Shown piece after piece: positions 1-8,825 of a DNA stretch of 64,000 nt. The stretch's first letter is position 1. Each line of letters starts with the position of its first letter. The position numbers were made by a program, and so were the translations under genes. Below the pieces are notes generated by a model. The model worked only from the letters and a program-made list of their open reading frames with translations, made no database searches and had not been told where the DNA came from. The stretch comes from Hyphomicrobiales bacterium (lineage in GTDB: Bacteria; Pseudomonadota; Alphaproteobacteria; SPJN01): NCBI GenBank assembly GCA_006844605.1, contig SPJN01000016.1, forward strand, positions 26,882 through 90,881. The letters run 5' to 3'.

Positions 1-286
1 ATTAGCGCCAGAGGAATATCAAGGCGGCAGCTTCTCAATCTCCAATCTGGGCATGTTCGGAGTCAAGGAATTTTCTGCCGTTATCAACCCGCCGCAGGGG
101 GCCATATTGGCCGTCGGTGCGGGTGAAAAACGACCCGTCGTGCTGGATGACGGGCAGCTTGGCGTGGCCACAATGATGTCCATGACGCTGAGTTGTGATC
201 ACAGAACGATCAATGGTGATGTGGGGGCAAAGCTCCTTAAAAGCATCAAAATGCATCTTGAAGATCCGATGTTGATGCTGGGTTAG
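1..286 (+). CDS. pdhC: Pyruvate dehydrogenase E2 (dihydrolipoamide acetyltransferase), C-terminal end only
   Basis: Only the last 94 codons are present; the reading frame enters at base 2. This is the end of the acetyltransferase catalytic domain that transfers the acetyl group from lipoyl to CoA in the pyruvate dehydrogenase complex. The segment SNLGMFGV followed by the SCDHRTING active-site region is typical of the family. The usual motif is HRxxDG; here the Asp is replaced by Asn. The gene ends 12 bases before lpd, which encodes the E3 subunit, so they form one operon. The choice of pyruvate over 2-oxoglutarate E2 rests on the C-terminal sequence and on lpd and lipA following. Confidence 0.9.
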   Translation, partial: LAPEEYQGGSFSISNLGMFGVKEFSAVINPPQGAILAVGAGEKRPVVLDDGQLGVATMMSMTLSCDHRTINGDVGAKLLKSIKMHLEDPMLMLG

Positions 287-298
287 GGAGCAAAAGCC

Positions 299-1708
299 AT
301 GCAAACAAGCACAAAAAACTTCGATTTGGTTGTGATCGGTGGCGGCCCCGGTGGCTATGTCGCCGCCATCCGGTCAGCCCAGCTTGGACTTAAAACCGCC
401 CTTGTCGAGCGCGAGCATTTGGGCGGTATTTGCCTCAATTGGGGCTGTATCCCGACCAAGGCGCTGTTGCGCTCTGCTGAGGTGCTGGACCTGATGGAAC
501 GGGCTGACGAATTTGGCCTTTCCGCCGACAATATCAGCTTTGATCTCGACAAGATCGTTGCCCGGTCCCGCAAGGTTTCGGGCCGACTAACGGGCGGCAT
601 CGGGATGCTGATGAAAAAGAACAAAATCACCGTGATTGAGGGTGAGGGGAAGCTGACAGCCAAAGACGCAATCAGTGTCACGCTGAAAGATGGCGGCACT
701 GAAACCATCAAGGCGGGCCGCATCGTTCTGGCGACAGGGGCCCGCGCGCGGGAGCTGCCGCACCTGAAAGCGGACGGCAAATTGATCTGGACTTACAAGC
801 ACGCGCTGCAACCGGACTGTGTGCCAAAACGGCTGCTGGTGATCGGATCGGGCGCAATCGGGATTGAATTTGCCAGCTTCTTCAACGCGCTTGGCAGCGA
901 CGTGTCGGTGGTTGAAGTGCTGCCCCGCATCCTGCCGCAAGAGGATGAGGAAGTTTCCAAATTCGCGCTGAAAGCCTTTAAGAAACAGGGGATGAGCCTG
1001 CACACAGAAACTGAGGTGACGGCCCTGACCACTTCGCCCAAAACCGTCAAGGCGGTTCTGAAAGACAAAAAGGGCGTCGCGAGTGAACACACTTTCGACC
1101 GGGTGATTCTGTCCGTTGGCATCGCTGCAAATTCAGAAGGGCTGGGCCTAGAGGATGTCGGCGTGAAGCTTGATCGCGGTCACGCGGTTGTGGACCAGTT
1201 CGGCCAAACCAATGTTAAAGGCATCGCCGCCATCGGTGATTTGGCAGGCCCGCCGTGGTTGGCGCATAAGGCAAGTCATGAAGGCGTCATCGCCGTTGAA
1301 ACCCTTGCCGGGCAGAAACATGTCCACCCGCTCGACACCGGCAATATCCCCGGCTGCACCTACTGCCACCCGCAGGTCGCCAGCGTTGGTTTGACCGAGG
1401 CGCAGGCAAAGGCGGACGGTTATAAGGTCAAGGTGGGGCGCTTTCCGTTTGAGGGGAATGGCAAGGCGATTGCGCTGGGCGAGGATAAGGGCTTCATCAA
1501 AACCGTGTTCGATGACAAAACCGGCGCGCTTTTGGGCGCCCATATGATCGGGGCGGAAGTCACTGAAATGATTCAGGGTTTCGCATTGGCACGGACTTTG
1601 GAAAGCACCGAAGAAGAGCTGATGAACACGATTTTCCCACACCCGACCTTATCGGAAATGATGCATGAAAGCGTGCTAGACGCCTTTGGACGCACGTTAC
1701 ATTTCTAA
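299..1708 (+). CDS. lpd: Dihydrolipoamide dehydrogenase (E3)
   Basis: A 469-residue flavoprotein that reoxidises dihydrolipoamide with NAD+ in the pyruvate dehydrogenase complex. The FAD-binding [10 protein letters not shown] lies at residues 14-23, the redox-active disulfide is CLNWGC (Cys45 and Cys50), a second Gly-rich Rossmann motif GSGAIG sits near residue 182, and the C-terminal catalytic pair is His448 and Glu453 in HPTLSE. The length is normal for the family. The ATG follows a GGGAG ribosome site, directly behind pdhC. The CLNWGC form, rather than CLNVGC, is common in E3 proteins encoded within alphaproteobacterial pdh operons. Confidence 0.97.
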   Translation: MQTSTKNFDLVVIGGGPGGYVAAIRSAQLGLKTALVEREHLGGICLNWGCIPTKALLRSAEVLDLMERADEFGLSADNISFDLDKIVARSRKVSGRLTGGIGMLMKKNKITVIEGEGKLTAKDAISVTLKDGGTETIKAGRIVLATGARARELPHLKADGKLIWTYKHALQPDCVPKRLLVIGSGAIGIEFASFFNALGSDVSVVEVLPRILPQEDEEVSKFALKAFKKQGMSLHTETEVTALTTSPKTVKAVLKDKKGVASEHTFDRVILSVGIAANSEGLGLEDVGVKLDRGHAVVDQFGQTNVKGIAAIGDLAGPPWLAHKASHEGVIAVETLAGQKHVHPLDTGNIPGCTYCHPQVASVGLTEAQAKADGYKVKVGRFPFEGNGKAIALGEDKGFIKTVFDDKTGALLGAHMIGAEVTEMIQGFALARTLESTEEELMNTIFPHPTLSEMMHESVLDAFGRTLHF

Positions 1709-1746
1709 GGTGGAAATCGCGCCCCGCGCGCCTTATCTTGACCGCT

Positions 1747-2697
1747 ATGACTGACACACAAACACAAAAGCCGCGCCACCCTGAAAAGGCAAACCGCCCC
1801 GATAATCCCATTCAGCGCAAGCCCGAATGGATCAGGGTTAAGGCGCCCGTGTCAAAACAGTTCGCCGCCACGCGCAAGATTGTGAAGGATCATAATCTTC
1901 ACACGGTATGCGAAGAAGCAGGCTGCCCCAATATCGGTGAATGCTGGGCCAAGAAACACGCCACCATGATGATCATGGGCGACACCTGCACGCGCGCCTG
2001 CACATTCTGTGACGTCAAAACCGGCAAGCCCAATCCGCTTGACCCGTTTGAGCCGACCAATGTTGCCCAAGCGGTTCAGAAGCTGGGGCTGGAACATGTT
2101 GTCATCACATCTGTTGACCGTGATGATCTTGATGATGGTGGCGCAACGCATTTTGCCGAAACCATTACCGCCATCCGCGAGGCCAATCCCGGCACAACGA
2201 TTGAAGTGCTGACCCCTGATTTTTTGCGCAAGCCCGGCGCGCTTGAATTGGTTGTCGAGGCCAAGCCCGACGTATTCAATCACAATCTGGAAACGGTTCC
2301 CGGCCTTTATTATGGCGTACGCCCCGGCGCGCGTTACTTCCATTCCTTACGCCTGTTGCAACAGGTGAAGGAGCTGGACCCCACCATGTTCACCAAGTCC
2401 GGCATCATGGTTGGGCTGGGTGAAAAGCGGGAAGAGGTCTTGCAGGTCATGGATGATTTGCGGGTTGCCGATGTCGATTTCATCACCATCGGGCAATATC
2501 TACAACCCAGCGTGAAGCATCACGGTATTGACCGTTTTGTGCATCCTGATGAGTTCAAAAGTTATGAGCAGATGGCCTATTCCAAGGGTTTTTTGATGGT
2601 GTCGTCCAGTCCATTGACCCGCTCCTCCCACCATGCGGGCGAGGATTTTGACCGGTTGCGCGCGGCCCGTCAGAAGAAGCTGGACGCTGCGGAATAA
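1747..2697 (+). CDS. lipA: Lipoyl synthase
   Basis: A radical-SAM enzyme that inserts two sulfurs into octanoyl groups to make lipoyl cofactors for E2 proteins such as PdhC. The auxiliary iron-sulfur cluster ligands are Cys55, Cys60 and Cys66 ([12 protein letters not shown]), the radical-SAM motif CTRACTFC spans residues 81-88, and the C-terminal RSSHHAGE carries the serine that ligates the auxiliary cluster. The 316-residue length is normal. The ATG at 1747 was chosen over an in-frame TTG at 1738; neither has a clear ribosome site. It stands 38 bases after lpd, so the cofactor gene is linked to the enzymes that need it. No lipB is seen in the window. Confidence 0.97.
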   Translation: MTDTQTQKPRHPEKANRPDNPIQRKPEWIRVKAPVSKQFAATRKIVKDHNLHTVCEEAGCPNIGECWAKKHATMMIMGDTCTRACTFCDVKTGKPNPLDPFEPTNVAQAVQKLGLEHVVITSVDRDDLDDGGATHFAETITAIREANPGTTIEVLTPDFLRKPGALELVVEAKPDVFNHNLETVPGLYYGVRPGARYFHSLRLLQQVKELDPTMFTKSGIMVGLGEKREEVLQVMDDLRVADVDFITIGQYLQPSVKHHGIDRFVHPDEFKSYEQMAYSKGFLMVSSSPLTRSSHHAGEDFDRLRAARQKKLDAAE

Positions 2698-2712
2698 GTA
2701 TCAAGTAGACCC

Positions 2713-3222
2713 ATGCCCAAACATCACGACGTACAGATCGTGCCATATGCGCGCGAGGACATTTTCGACATGGTGGCGGACATCGCCCGCTATCCCGAAT
2801 TTTTGCCGTGGTGCGCGGGCCTGCGAATCAAGCGCAAGCTGAAGGTAAAGGGGAACCGGGTCCTTTATGCGGATATGCTGGTGGCCTATCAAATGTTCCG
2901 CGACCAGTTTTCAAGTCGGGTAACGCTTGACCCCGACAAGGCATGGATCAAGGTTGAATATCTTGATGGCCCGTTTGAATATTTGACGAATGAATGGCGG
3001 TTTGAAACGCAGGATGATGGCCAGACAGAAGTTGTCTTCCATATCGATTTTGAATTTACCCGCGCGATTTATCGGCAGGCGATTGCGCCCGTGTTTGGCA
3101 AGGCGGTGCTGCGCATGATGGAAGCCTTTGGCCGCCGCGCGCGCGATGTTTGCACGCCGCTGCCGGGCTTGGACCATCCGGCCCTGCCGTCAGAGGACGC
3201 GCCGTTGGACGACAGTCTTTAG
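2713..3222 (+). CDS. coq10: Coq10/RatA-like START-domain protein
   Basis: A 169-residue protein of the polyketide cyclase/START fold. The N-terminal region with ARYPEFLPWC is typical of Coq10, which binds ubiquinone in a hydrophobic pocket and supports its use or delivery in respiration. RatA, the gammaproteobacterial homologue, is the same fold. The gene starts 15 bases after lipA and probably shares its transcript. This placement next to lipA is common in alphaproteobacteria. There are no membrane segments, and a soluble or peripheral location is inferred from the fold. Confidence 0.85.
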   Translation: MPKHHDVQIVPYAREDIFDMVADIARYPEFLPWCAGLRIKRKLKVKGNRVLYADMLVAYQMFRDQFSSRVTLDPDKAWIKVEYLDGPFEYLTNEWRFETQDDGQTEVVFHIDFEFTRAIYRQAIAPVFGKAVLRMMEAFGRRARDVCTPLPGLDHPALPSEDAPLDDSL

Positions 3223-3225
3223 ATT

Positions 3226-3367
3226 TCTGCTCACATTTGCGCTCACGGCAATTCGCGCCAATTTTTATTATCGCTCATGCCTCCGCGAGGGCGCCCGAAA
3301 AGTCGGGCGGGCCTCAGTCGGCCAGTTGGTATCTGCTCACATTTGCGCTCACGGTCATTCGTGCCAA
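3226..3367. repeat. Pair of 36-bp direct repeats between coq10 and the transferase gene
   Basis: A 36-base sequence beginning TCTGCTCACATTTGCGCTCA occurs at 3226-3261 and again at 3332-3367, with 33 of 36 bases identical and a period of 106 bases. The copies lie between a stop codon and the next gene and flank a GC-rich hairpin. Nothing coding is supported here. The function is unknown; it may be a local duplication or a member of a dispersed repeat family. Confidence 0.85.
3292..3309. other. Hairpin between the 36-bp repeats
   Basis: CGCCCGA and TCGGGCG form a perfect 7-base-pair stem with a 4-base loop. No run of T follows, so it is not a standard Rho-independent terminator for coq10. It lies midway between the two direct repeats. 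Confidence 0.5.
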
Positions 3368-3426
3368 CATTCACTGGTGATTTTGCGTGGCCGCGTTATT
3401 GTAAACGCAGCACACAGGGGGCATTC

Positions 3427-4050
3427 ATGACAAAAATTGATGGCGTACTTCACGATTTTAAAACCGCACCAAATCCGCGTCGCGTGCGAATATACCTAGC
3501 CGAAAAAGGGTTGAGCGTCGAAACCAATGACATCAACATCATGGCGCGGGAGCAGAAGGCCGACGGCTTTGTCGCCAAAAACCCAACCGGGCAAATTCCG
3601 GTTCTGGAATTGCCGGACGGCACCTGTATTTCTGAATCGGTTTCCATTTGTCGCTATGTTGAGGGGCTGTATCCCGATCCGCCCCTGTTCGGCACAACAC
3701 CGCTTGCGCAAGCGCAAATTGATATGTGGTTGCGCCGGATTGAATTGAAGCTGATGTACACTATCGGACAGGTGTGGGTGCATGGGCATGAGCTAACCAA
3801 GGGGCTGGGCCTGCATAATGAATTTAGTGCAGACCTTGGCCGCAAGGGGGCAGCCGCGGGCTATCGGTTATGCAATGACGCGCTTGCCGGGCGGGAATTT
3901 ATCGCCGCTGACAGTTATTCCATTGCAGACGCTGTTTTGTTGGCGACAGTGGATTTCGGCAGCTTTGTGGGTGTGGCTTATGACCCGGCCTTGACGAATT
4001 TGGCGCGCTGGCATGAAACGATGAGCGCGCGTCCGTCAGCCAAGGCGTAA
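3427..4050 (+). CDS. Glutathione S-transferase family protein
   Basis: A 207-residue protein with an N-terminal thioredoxin-like domain (KTAPNPRRVRIYLAEKG, then the glutathione-contact segment NPTGQIPVLEL and ESVSICRY) and an all-helical C-terminal domain. The family conjugates glutathione to electrophiles or uses it as a cofactor; the substrate cannot be read from sequence. The ATG at 3427 was chosen because it follows a GGGGG ribosome site and begins directly before the transferase fold, whereas the upstream in-frame extension is made of repeat sequence. It converges with the short cinA gene 11 bases downstream. Confidence 0.88.
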   Translation: MTKIDGVLHDFKTAPNPRRVRIYLAEKGLSVETNDINIMAREQKADGFVAKNPTGQIPVLELPDGTCISESVSICRYVEGLYPDPPLFGTTPLAQAQIDMWLRRIELKLMYTIGQVWVHGHELTKGLGLHNEFSADLGRKGAAAGYRLCNDALAGREFIAADSYSIADAVLLATVDFGSFVGVAYDPALTNLARWHETMSARPSAKA

Positions 4051-4061
4051 CGCGTTCGCGG

Positions 4062-4583
4062 TTAAAGCTGGGCGAGCTGTTGCAGTAACATCCGGTGTGC
4101 CTGCCGCACGGTGGCAAGGCGAATGGCAGCGCGGCCTTGTTCACCAAAGCGGGCCTCATGGTGCAGGCAGGATGGCCCTTGCCCGTTCACCTGTCTGGCA
4201 ACCGCCATATGCACCAACCCTACGGGTTTTTCCTTTGATCCGCCGCCGGGTCCGGCAACGCCGGTGCAACTGACCGCAAGCGTGGCATCGGACTGTACCA
4301 GTGCGCCCATGGCCATGGCGCGGGCGACCTGTTCTGACACCGCCCCATGATCTTTCAACGCCTGTTCTGTGATGCCCAGCATGGCCGTTTTCGCCTCGTT
4401 GGCATAGGTGATGAAGCCACGATCAATAATGTCAGAGCTTCCGGCGATTTCTGTCAGGCTGCCGATAATCAGCCCGCCAGTGCAGCTTTCGGCGGTGGCG
4501 ATCTTGGCACCACGCAGCCGCGCCTGTTCCAGAACCATGCTGGCGGTTTCAACAATATCCAGCGGGAAGGGACTATCCGACAT
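4062..4583 (-). CDS. cinA: Nicotinamide-nucleotide amidohydrolase, short CinA (PncC) form
   Basis: A 173-residue protein equal to the C-terminal domain of CinA. The hallmark TAESCTGG lies near residues 29-36, and the later VSCTGVAGPGGG segment also matches. The enzyme converts NMN to nicotinate mononucleotide in the pyridine nucleotide cycle. The N-terminal ADP-ribose pyrophosphatase-like domain of full CinA is absent; stand-alone short forms are normal in many proteobacteria. Its start overlaps the end of pgpA by 11 bases, giving translational coupling in the minus-strand group ispDF-pgpA-cinA. Confidence 0.93.
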   Translation of the reverse strand: MSDSPFPLDIVETASMVLEQARLRGAKIATAESCTGGLIIGSLTEIAGSSDIIDRGFITYANEAKTAMLGITEQALKDHGAVSEQVARAMAMGALVQSDATLAVSCTGVAGPGGGSKEKPVGLVHMAVARQVNGQGPSCLHHEARFGEQGRAAIRLATVRQAHRMLLQQLAQL

Positions 4584-5085
4584 AATGCAAATAGGCCATC
4601 CAGCCTGCCCATAACAGGATCATGCCGTAGACGCCCGATATGACATCATCCAGCATGATGCCCAACGCGCCATCTAGTTTTTTGTCGGCCCAACTTGCCG
4701 GCCACGGCTTAACGATGTCGAGCAGGCGAAACAGGAAAAAGCCGATAATATACAGAACCGGGTCCACCGGGATCAGCGCCAGCGTGATCCATTGACCTGC
4801 CACTTCGTCGATCACGACGGGGCCGGGGTCCTTGGTTTCGGCGGCATCCGCAAACTTGCCCGCAACTGCCATGCCGATCACATAGGCGATCAAGGCCGCA
4901 GGTATAAGGGCAAGCGGAGTGATGAAATAGGCAATGATAAAGGCAAAGGGGATTGCCGCTGCGGACCCAGCCGTGCCGGGGGCAAAAAAGAACAGCCCGG
5001 ACCAAAAGAATGTCGCGCTTAATGTCGTTGGGTGAAACCAGCCCAGTGATTTTGGCGGGTCTTTGAAAAAGGGAATTGTTGCCAT
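4573..5085 (-). CDS. pgpA: Phosphatidylglycerophosphatase A
   Basis: A 170-residue inner-membrane enzyme that dephosphorylates phosphatidylglycerophosphate to phosphatidylglycerol. Family features are FFAPGTAGSAAA near the N-terminus, DEVAGQWI in the middle and FRLLDIVKPWPASWAD, with several hydrophobic segments. The ATG at 5085 was preferred to a GTG at 5097, because the GTG falls inside the GAGGTG sequence that serves as ribosome site for the ATG. It overlaps cinA and lies 180 bases downstream of ispDF, so a separate promoter is possible. Confidence 0.93.
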   Translation of the reverse strand: MATIPFFKDPPKSLGWFHPTTLSATFFWSGLFFFAPGTAGSAAAIPFAFIIAYFITPLALIPAALIAYVIGMAVAGKFADAAETKDPGPVVIDEVAGQWITLALIPVDPVLYIIGFFLFRLLDIVKPWPASWADKKLDGALGIMLDDVISGVYGMILLWAGWMAYLHYVG

Positions 5086-5111
5086 GGTCTGTGCCACCTC
5101 ACGAAATCGTC

Positions 5112-5132
5112 ATGCCGGACTTGATCCGGCAT
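5112..5132. repeat. Palindromic element ATGCCGGA-N5-TCCGGCAT
   Basis: A perfect 8-base-pair inverted repeat with loop CTTGA, embedded in the context GTCATGCCGGACTTGATCC. Very similar short palindromes are scattered through many alphaproteobacterial genomes between genes. This copy lies between pgpA and ispDF. Only one copy is seen in this window. Confidence 0.7.
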
Positions 5133-5156
5133 CCATTACAGCTTGGCCGACAATTA

Positions 5157-5183
5157 CTATGGATACCGACCCTATGGATACCG
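5157..5183. repeat. Tandem 12-of-15-bp repeat
   Basis: CTATGGATACCG occurs at 5157-5168 and 5172-5183, a 15-base period. It sits in the 180-base gap between pgpA and ispDF, beside the palindromic element. Further on, GTGTCC (about 5200) and GGACAC (about 5241) form a distant inverted pair. No gene is supported in this gap. Confidence 0.6.
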
Positions 5184-5265
5184 GATAGCTGATATTTGTG
5201 TCCAAATCAAAGATTCGGGCAAATTTCGCTTCCGGTATGTCGGACACTACAGGGTTGGACGCCCG

Positions 5266-6429
5266 TTACGGCAGCCTGATTGTTGCCGTGGCCATGGCGG
5301 CGATGCCTTCGCCCCTGCCTGTGAAGCCAAGCTTTTCGGTTGTTGTTGCCTTAACACTGACGCGTGCGGGATCAAGCCCAATAATCGCGCCAACCGCCTG
5401 CCGCATGGCGTCGCGATGGGGTCCAATCTTCGGTGCCTCGCATATCAGCGTCAAATCCAAATGGGCGATGACGCCGCCCTTGGTTGCCACAAGGTCAGCG
5501 GCATGGCGCAGGAACAGGTCGGACGGCGCGCCCTTCCATTGCGGGTCACTGGGCGGAAAGTGATCACCAATATCACCAGCGCCAAGCGCGCCCAATACAG
5601 CATCGGTCAGGGCATGAAGGCCGACATCGGCGTCTGAATGGCCCTTCAGTTTTTGGCTGTGGGGAATATCAACGCCGCACAGGATAACCTTGTCGCCATC
5701 TTCAAACTGATGCACGTCAAACCCTTGGCCCGTACGGATGTCGGGCAGGTGGGTCAGCATATGGGTTTCGGCGCGGGTCAAATCATCAGCACTCGTTATT
5801 TTGAATAAGGCTTCATCCCCCGCCACAATGGTAACGTCAAGACCTGCGGCTTGGGCAATGGCGGTGTCGTCGGTCATTGCCTGTCCCTTGTTGGCAAGAT
5901 GGGCAGCCATGATCTTGTCATAGGCGAAGGCCTGCGGTGTTTGCACGCGCCATAACCCATCACGCGTAACCGATGCGCCAACCAGCCCATTTTCATCCTT
6001 GCGCAGGGAATCGACGATTGGCAGCGCAGCGACCGCGCCGTCATGATCCGTCAGACCATCCAGCAGGTTTTGATAGACCTTTGCAGGCAGGAAGGGCCGG
6101 GCGGCATCATGGATCATGACAATATCCGGCGCGTGATTGGCTATGGCCTCAAGCCCGGCGCGCACGCTGTCTTGGCGTTCCTTGCCGCCAGTAACCGGGG
6201 CGGCGATCAGATCACTATTGGGGGCGCTGGCCCAGAAGGCAGCCTCGTCATCGGGGTGGATAACGGCTTGGATGGTCGTGATGTGGGGCAGGGCAATGAT
6301 GTGTTCCAGCGTGCGGCGCAGAACCGGTTGGCCCATCAGGGGGGCATATTGCTTGGGGATGGGGCCACCGAACCGTCTGCCACGCCCTGCAGCGACGATG
6401 ATAAAGGCAATAGAAGGCGTGTTGGGCAT
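5266..6429 (-). CDS. ispDF: Bifunctional IspD/IspF enzyme of isoprenoid synthesis
   Basis: A 387-residue fusion carrying two steps of the methylerythritol phosphate pathway. Residues 1 to about 225 are IspD (cytidylyltransferase), with VAAGRGRRFG at the nucleotide site and MIHDAARPF. From about residue 230 on is IspF (2,4-cyclodiphosphate synthase), with GFDVHQF carrying the metal-binding Asp and His, HSDADVGLHALTDA, and a GDIGDHFPPSD loop. Fusion of the two is well known in alphaproteobacteria. The product feeds ubiquinone and other isoprenoids. The gene is divergent from dusB across 162 bases of AT-rich sequence that should hold both promoters. Confidence 0.97.
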   Translation of the reverse strand: MPNTPSIAFIIVAAGRGRRFGGPIPKQYAPLMGQPVLRRTLEHIIALPHITTIQAVIHPDDEAAFWASAPNSDLIAAPVTGGKERQDSVRAGLEAIANHAPDIVMIHDAARPFLPAKVYQNLLDGLTDHDGAVAALPIVDSLRKDENGLVGASVTRDGLWRVQTPQAFAYDKIMAAHLANKGQAMTDDTAIAQAAGLDVTIVAGDEALFKITSADDLTRAETHMLTHLPDIRTGQGFDVHQFEDGDKVILCGVDIPHSQKLKGHSDADVGLHALTDAVLGALGAGDIGDHFPPSDPQWKGAPSDLFLRHAADLVATKGGVIAHLDLTLICEAPKIGPHRDAMRQAVGAIIGLDPARVSVKATTTEKLGFTGRGEGIAAMATATIRLP

Positions 6430-6591
6430 AGGGTCTGACGCTCAAATTTCCAAAGGGTGGCGCGGCAATAAATCCGCCTCACACTGGCCTTAACATGCTT
6501 GATTTGCAAGTGCTTGCCGCGTATTCTGCCTAAATATTCAGCAATATTCTGTCTGCACAGATATTAAGCATATTGGCGAGATTTTGATTCA

Positions 6592-7716
6592 GTGACCAGT
6601 GGCCAGACAAATCAGGACAAGCGCAAGACGTGTGATAGCGCGCGGCTGATGCCAGTGCAAGTCGGTTCTGGTGCGACCGCTGTGACGATTGAGGCACCGG
6701 TGGCACTTGCCCCCATGTCGGGCATTACGGATCGGTCCTTCCGCCGCTTGGTCCGCGGGTTCGGCGTTGGCTATGTGGTCAGCGAGATGATTGCCAGCCG
6801 AACCATGATCACCCAAACCCGTGACAGTCTGTTGCGCGCCCGCCCTGACAGGGATGAACATCCCCACATCGTACAATTAGCTGGATGTGATGGCGGCCTG
6901 TTGGCCGAAGCTGCCAAGTTGAACGAAGATATGGGCGCTGACATTATCGACATCAATATGGGCTGCCCCGCCAAAAAGGTTGTGAAGGGGGCGGCAGGCT
7001 CCGCCCTGATGCGTGACCTTGATAACGCCGCGCAATTGATTGAGGCGACGGTCAATGCTGTGTCGATCCCGGTGACGTTGAAAATGCGCACAGGCTGGGA
7101 TGATGATTGTCGCAATGCGCCCGAACTTGCCCGTCGTGCAGCTGATGCAGGGGTTGGTCTGATCACAGTGCATGGGCGCACACGGTGCCAGTTTTATACC
7201 GGGTCTGCCGATTGGGGATTTGTCCGCAATGTGGTTGAAGCGGTTGACCTGCCGGTCATTGTGAATGGCGATATTTGTGAAATCGAAGATGCCGAACGGG
7301 CGCTTGACCTTTCGGGGGCAAGCGGCGTGATGATTGGTCGAGGCGCACAGGGCCGTCCGTGGTTCCCCGCGCAGGTGACGGCGGCATTGACCGGCAAGCC
7401 GGTGCCCGCTGACCCGTCATTGCTCGCCCAGTGTGATACCGCGGTGACGCATCTTGATTGGTTGGTTGACGATGCCGGGCCTGAGATGGGCGTCAGGCTT
7501 TTCCGCAAACATTTGGGGTGGACGTTGGAACGCCTGCCCGGTGGGGTGGCGGCGCGCGCGGCGTTGGTGCGTATGACGCGGGCACAGGATGTAAAGGATG
7601 GCCTGCGCCGCTTTTATCATGACTTGGCGACAGGAAATTTGCCGACAGACAACGTGGCAACAGACAACGTGGCTACAGACAACGTGGCTACAGATAAAAA
7701 GGCAGTTGCCGCATGA
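6592..7716 (+). CDS. dusB: tRNA-dihydrouridine synthase, DusB (NifR3) type
   Basis: An FMN enzyme reducing uridines in tRNA. The TIM-barrel motifs are [21 protein letters not shown] with the catalytic Cys, MRTGWDD and HGRTR. The length is 374 residues from a GTG at 6592; an ATG at 6649 would remove 19 residues with no homology and is a fair alternative. The C-terminus carries three copies of TDNVA encoded by a perfect-looking 15-base tandem repeat, not part of the family fold. The gene overlaps ntrB by four bases (ATGA). The dusB-ntrB-ntrC order is long known from rhizobia, where dusB was named nifR3. Confidence 0.95.
   Translation: MTSGQTNQDKRKTCDSARLMPVQVGSGATAVTIEAPVALAPMSGITDRSFRRLVRGFGVGYVVSEMIASRTMITQTRDSLLRARPDRDEHPHIVQLAGCDGGLLAEAAKLNEDMGADIIDINMGCPAKKVVKGAAGSALMRDLDNAAQLIEATVNAVSIPVTLKMRTGWDDDCRNAPELARRAADAGVGLITVHGRTRCQFYTGSADWGFVRNVVEAVDLPVIVNGDICEIEDAERALDLSGASGVMIGRGAQGRPWFPAQVTAALTGKPVPADPSLLAQCDTAVTHLDWLVDDAGPEMGVRLFRKHLGWTLERLPGGVAARAALVRMTRAQDVKDGLRRFYHDLATGNLPTDNVATDNVATDNVATDKKAVAA
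7645..7689. repeat. Three in-frame 15-bp tandem repeats at the end of dusB
   Basis: The unit ACAGACAACGTGGCT (last base A in the first copy) occurs three times in a row and encodes TDNVA three times near the C-terminus. The near identity of the copies suggests recent slippage. It lies just upstream of the overlapping ntrB start. Confidence 0.9.
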
Positions 7717-8792
7717 CGCAGCTTGAACACGACATCCTTGATAATCTTGCCCACCCGATTTTGGTGATTGGGGACGCGGCACAGATTGTATATGCCAATG
7801 GCGCGTCAGAGCTATTTTTTGGGGCCAGTCAGGCACGCCTGATCAATGCACCGTTTGCGGAATTTGTCCCCTTTGGCACGCCCTTGTTGGCGCTGGTTGA
7901 ACAGGTGCAACACCGCGGCGGTTCAATCAGTGAATATGGCGTGCGCCTTGGCACACCGCGCACGGGTCATGCGCTTGTGGATGTGCAGGCCTCCCGCATG
8001 ACGCCATCGGGTGCAAATAAATCCGAACGCCATGTGCTTGTGATGTTGCAGGAACGGTCGATTGCGACCGCGATGGATCGCCAGTTAACCCATCGTGGTG
8101 CCGCGCGCTCCGTCACGGCAATGGCCGCGATGCTGGCCCATGAAATCAAGAACCCGCTATCGGGTATTCGCGGCGCTGCCCAATTGCTTGAACTGGATAG
8201 CCCCCCAGAAAGCCGCGAGCTGACGCGTTTGATCATGGATGAGGCCGACCGCATCGTGAAGCTGGTGGACCGGATGGAAGTCTTTTCCAATGAACGCCCG
8301 ATTGAGCGCGAGCCGGTGAATATTCACGAAGTGTTGAACCATGTGCGGCGATTGTCTGAGGCAGGCTTTGGCAGCAAGGTCAAATTCGTCGAAAATTATG
8401 ACCCGTCATTGCCGCCCGTGATGGGGGAGCGCGACCAGCTTATTCAGGTCATGCTGAACCTAATAAAAAACGCGTGCGAGGCGGTTCCCGAACAGGGCGG
8501 GCTGGTTACGTTAAGCACGTCTTACCGCCATGGGGTCAAGATCAAGGTGCCCGGCTCGCAAGAAAGCCTGTCACTGCCGCTTGAAGTTTGCGTGATGGAT
8601 AACGGCCCCGGCGTGCCCGATGAATTGCGCCCCAATCTGTTCGACCCTTTTGTGACGACCAAGCCGAAGGGGCAGGGGTTGGGGCTGGCGATGGTTGCCA
8701 AAATCGTTGGCGATCATGGCGGCGTAATTGAATGTGAAAGCGAGCCGGGTCAAACCGTGTTCCGTGTCTTTTTGCCCGTTTCGGCAAAATGA
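7713..8792 (+). CDS. ntrB: Nitrogen regulation sensor histidine kinase NtrB
   Basis: A 359-residue soluble kinase/phosphatase that sets the phosphorylation state of NtrC in response to PII. A PAS domain covers about residues 5-120, the phospho-acceptor is His143 in [10 protein letters not shown], and the ATP-binding domain has [16 protein letters not shown] and GLGLAMV. There are no membrane segments, as expected. The start overlaps the dusB stop (ATGA), so translation is probably coupled. ntrC follows after 33 bases. Confidence 0.96.
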   Translation: MTQLEHDILDNLAHPILVIGDAAQIVYANGASELFFGASQARLINAPFAEFVPFGTPLLALVEQVQHRGGSISEYGVRLGTPRTGHALVDVQASRMTPSGANKSERHVLVMLQERSIATAMDRQLTHRGAARSVTAMAAMLAHEIKNPLSGIRGAAQLLELDSPPESRELTRLIMDEADRIVKLVDRMEVFSNERPIEREPVNIHEVLNHVRRLSEAGFGSKVKFVENYDPSLPPVMGERDQLIQVMLNLIKNACEAVPEQGGLVTLSTSYRHGVKIKVPGSQESLSLPLEVCVMDNGPGVPDELRPNLFDPFVTTKPKGQGLGLAMVAKIVGDHGGVIECESEPGQTVFRVFLPVSAK

Positions 8793-8825
8793 TGCGACTT
8801 GAAATGAAGAAGCGAGGATAGATCA

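Noticed and set aside
3223..3426. CRISPR-like direct repeats between coq10 and the transferase gene
   Set aside because: Only two copies, three mismatches, and a 70-base spacer with its own hairpin; no cas genes nearby.
5143..5637. Plus-strand open frame across the pgpA-ispDF gap and the IspF end
   Set aside because: Most of it is antisense to the IspF domain, and its start lies in repeat sequence; no family resemblance.
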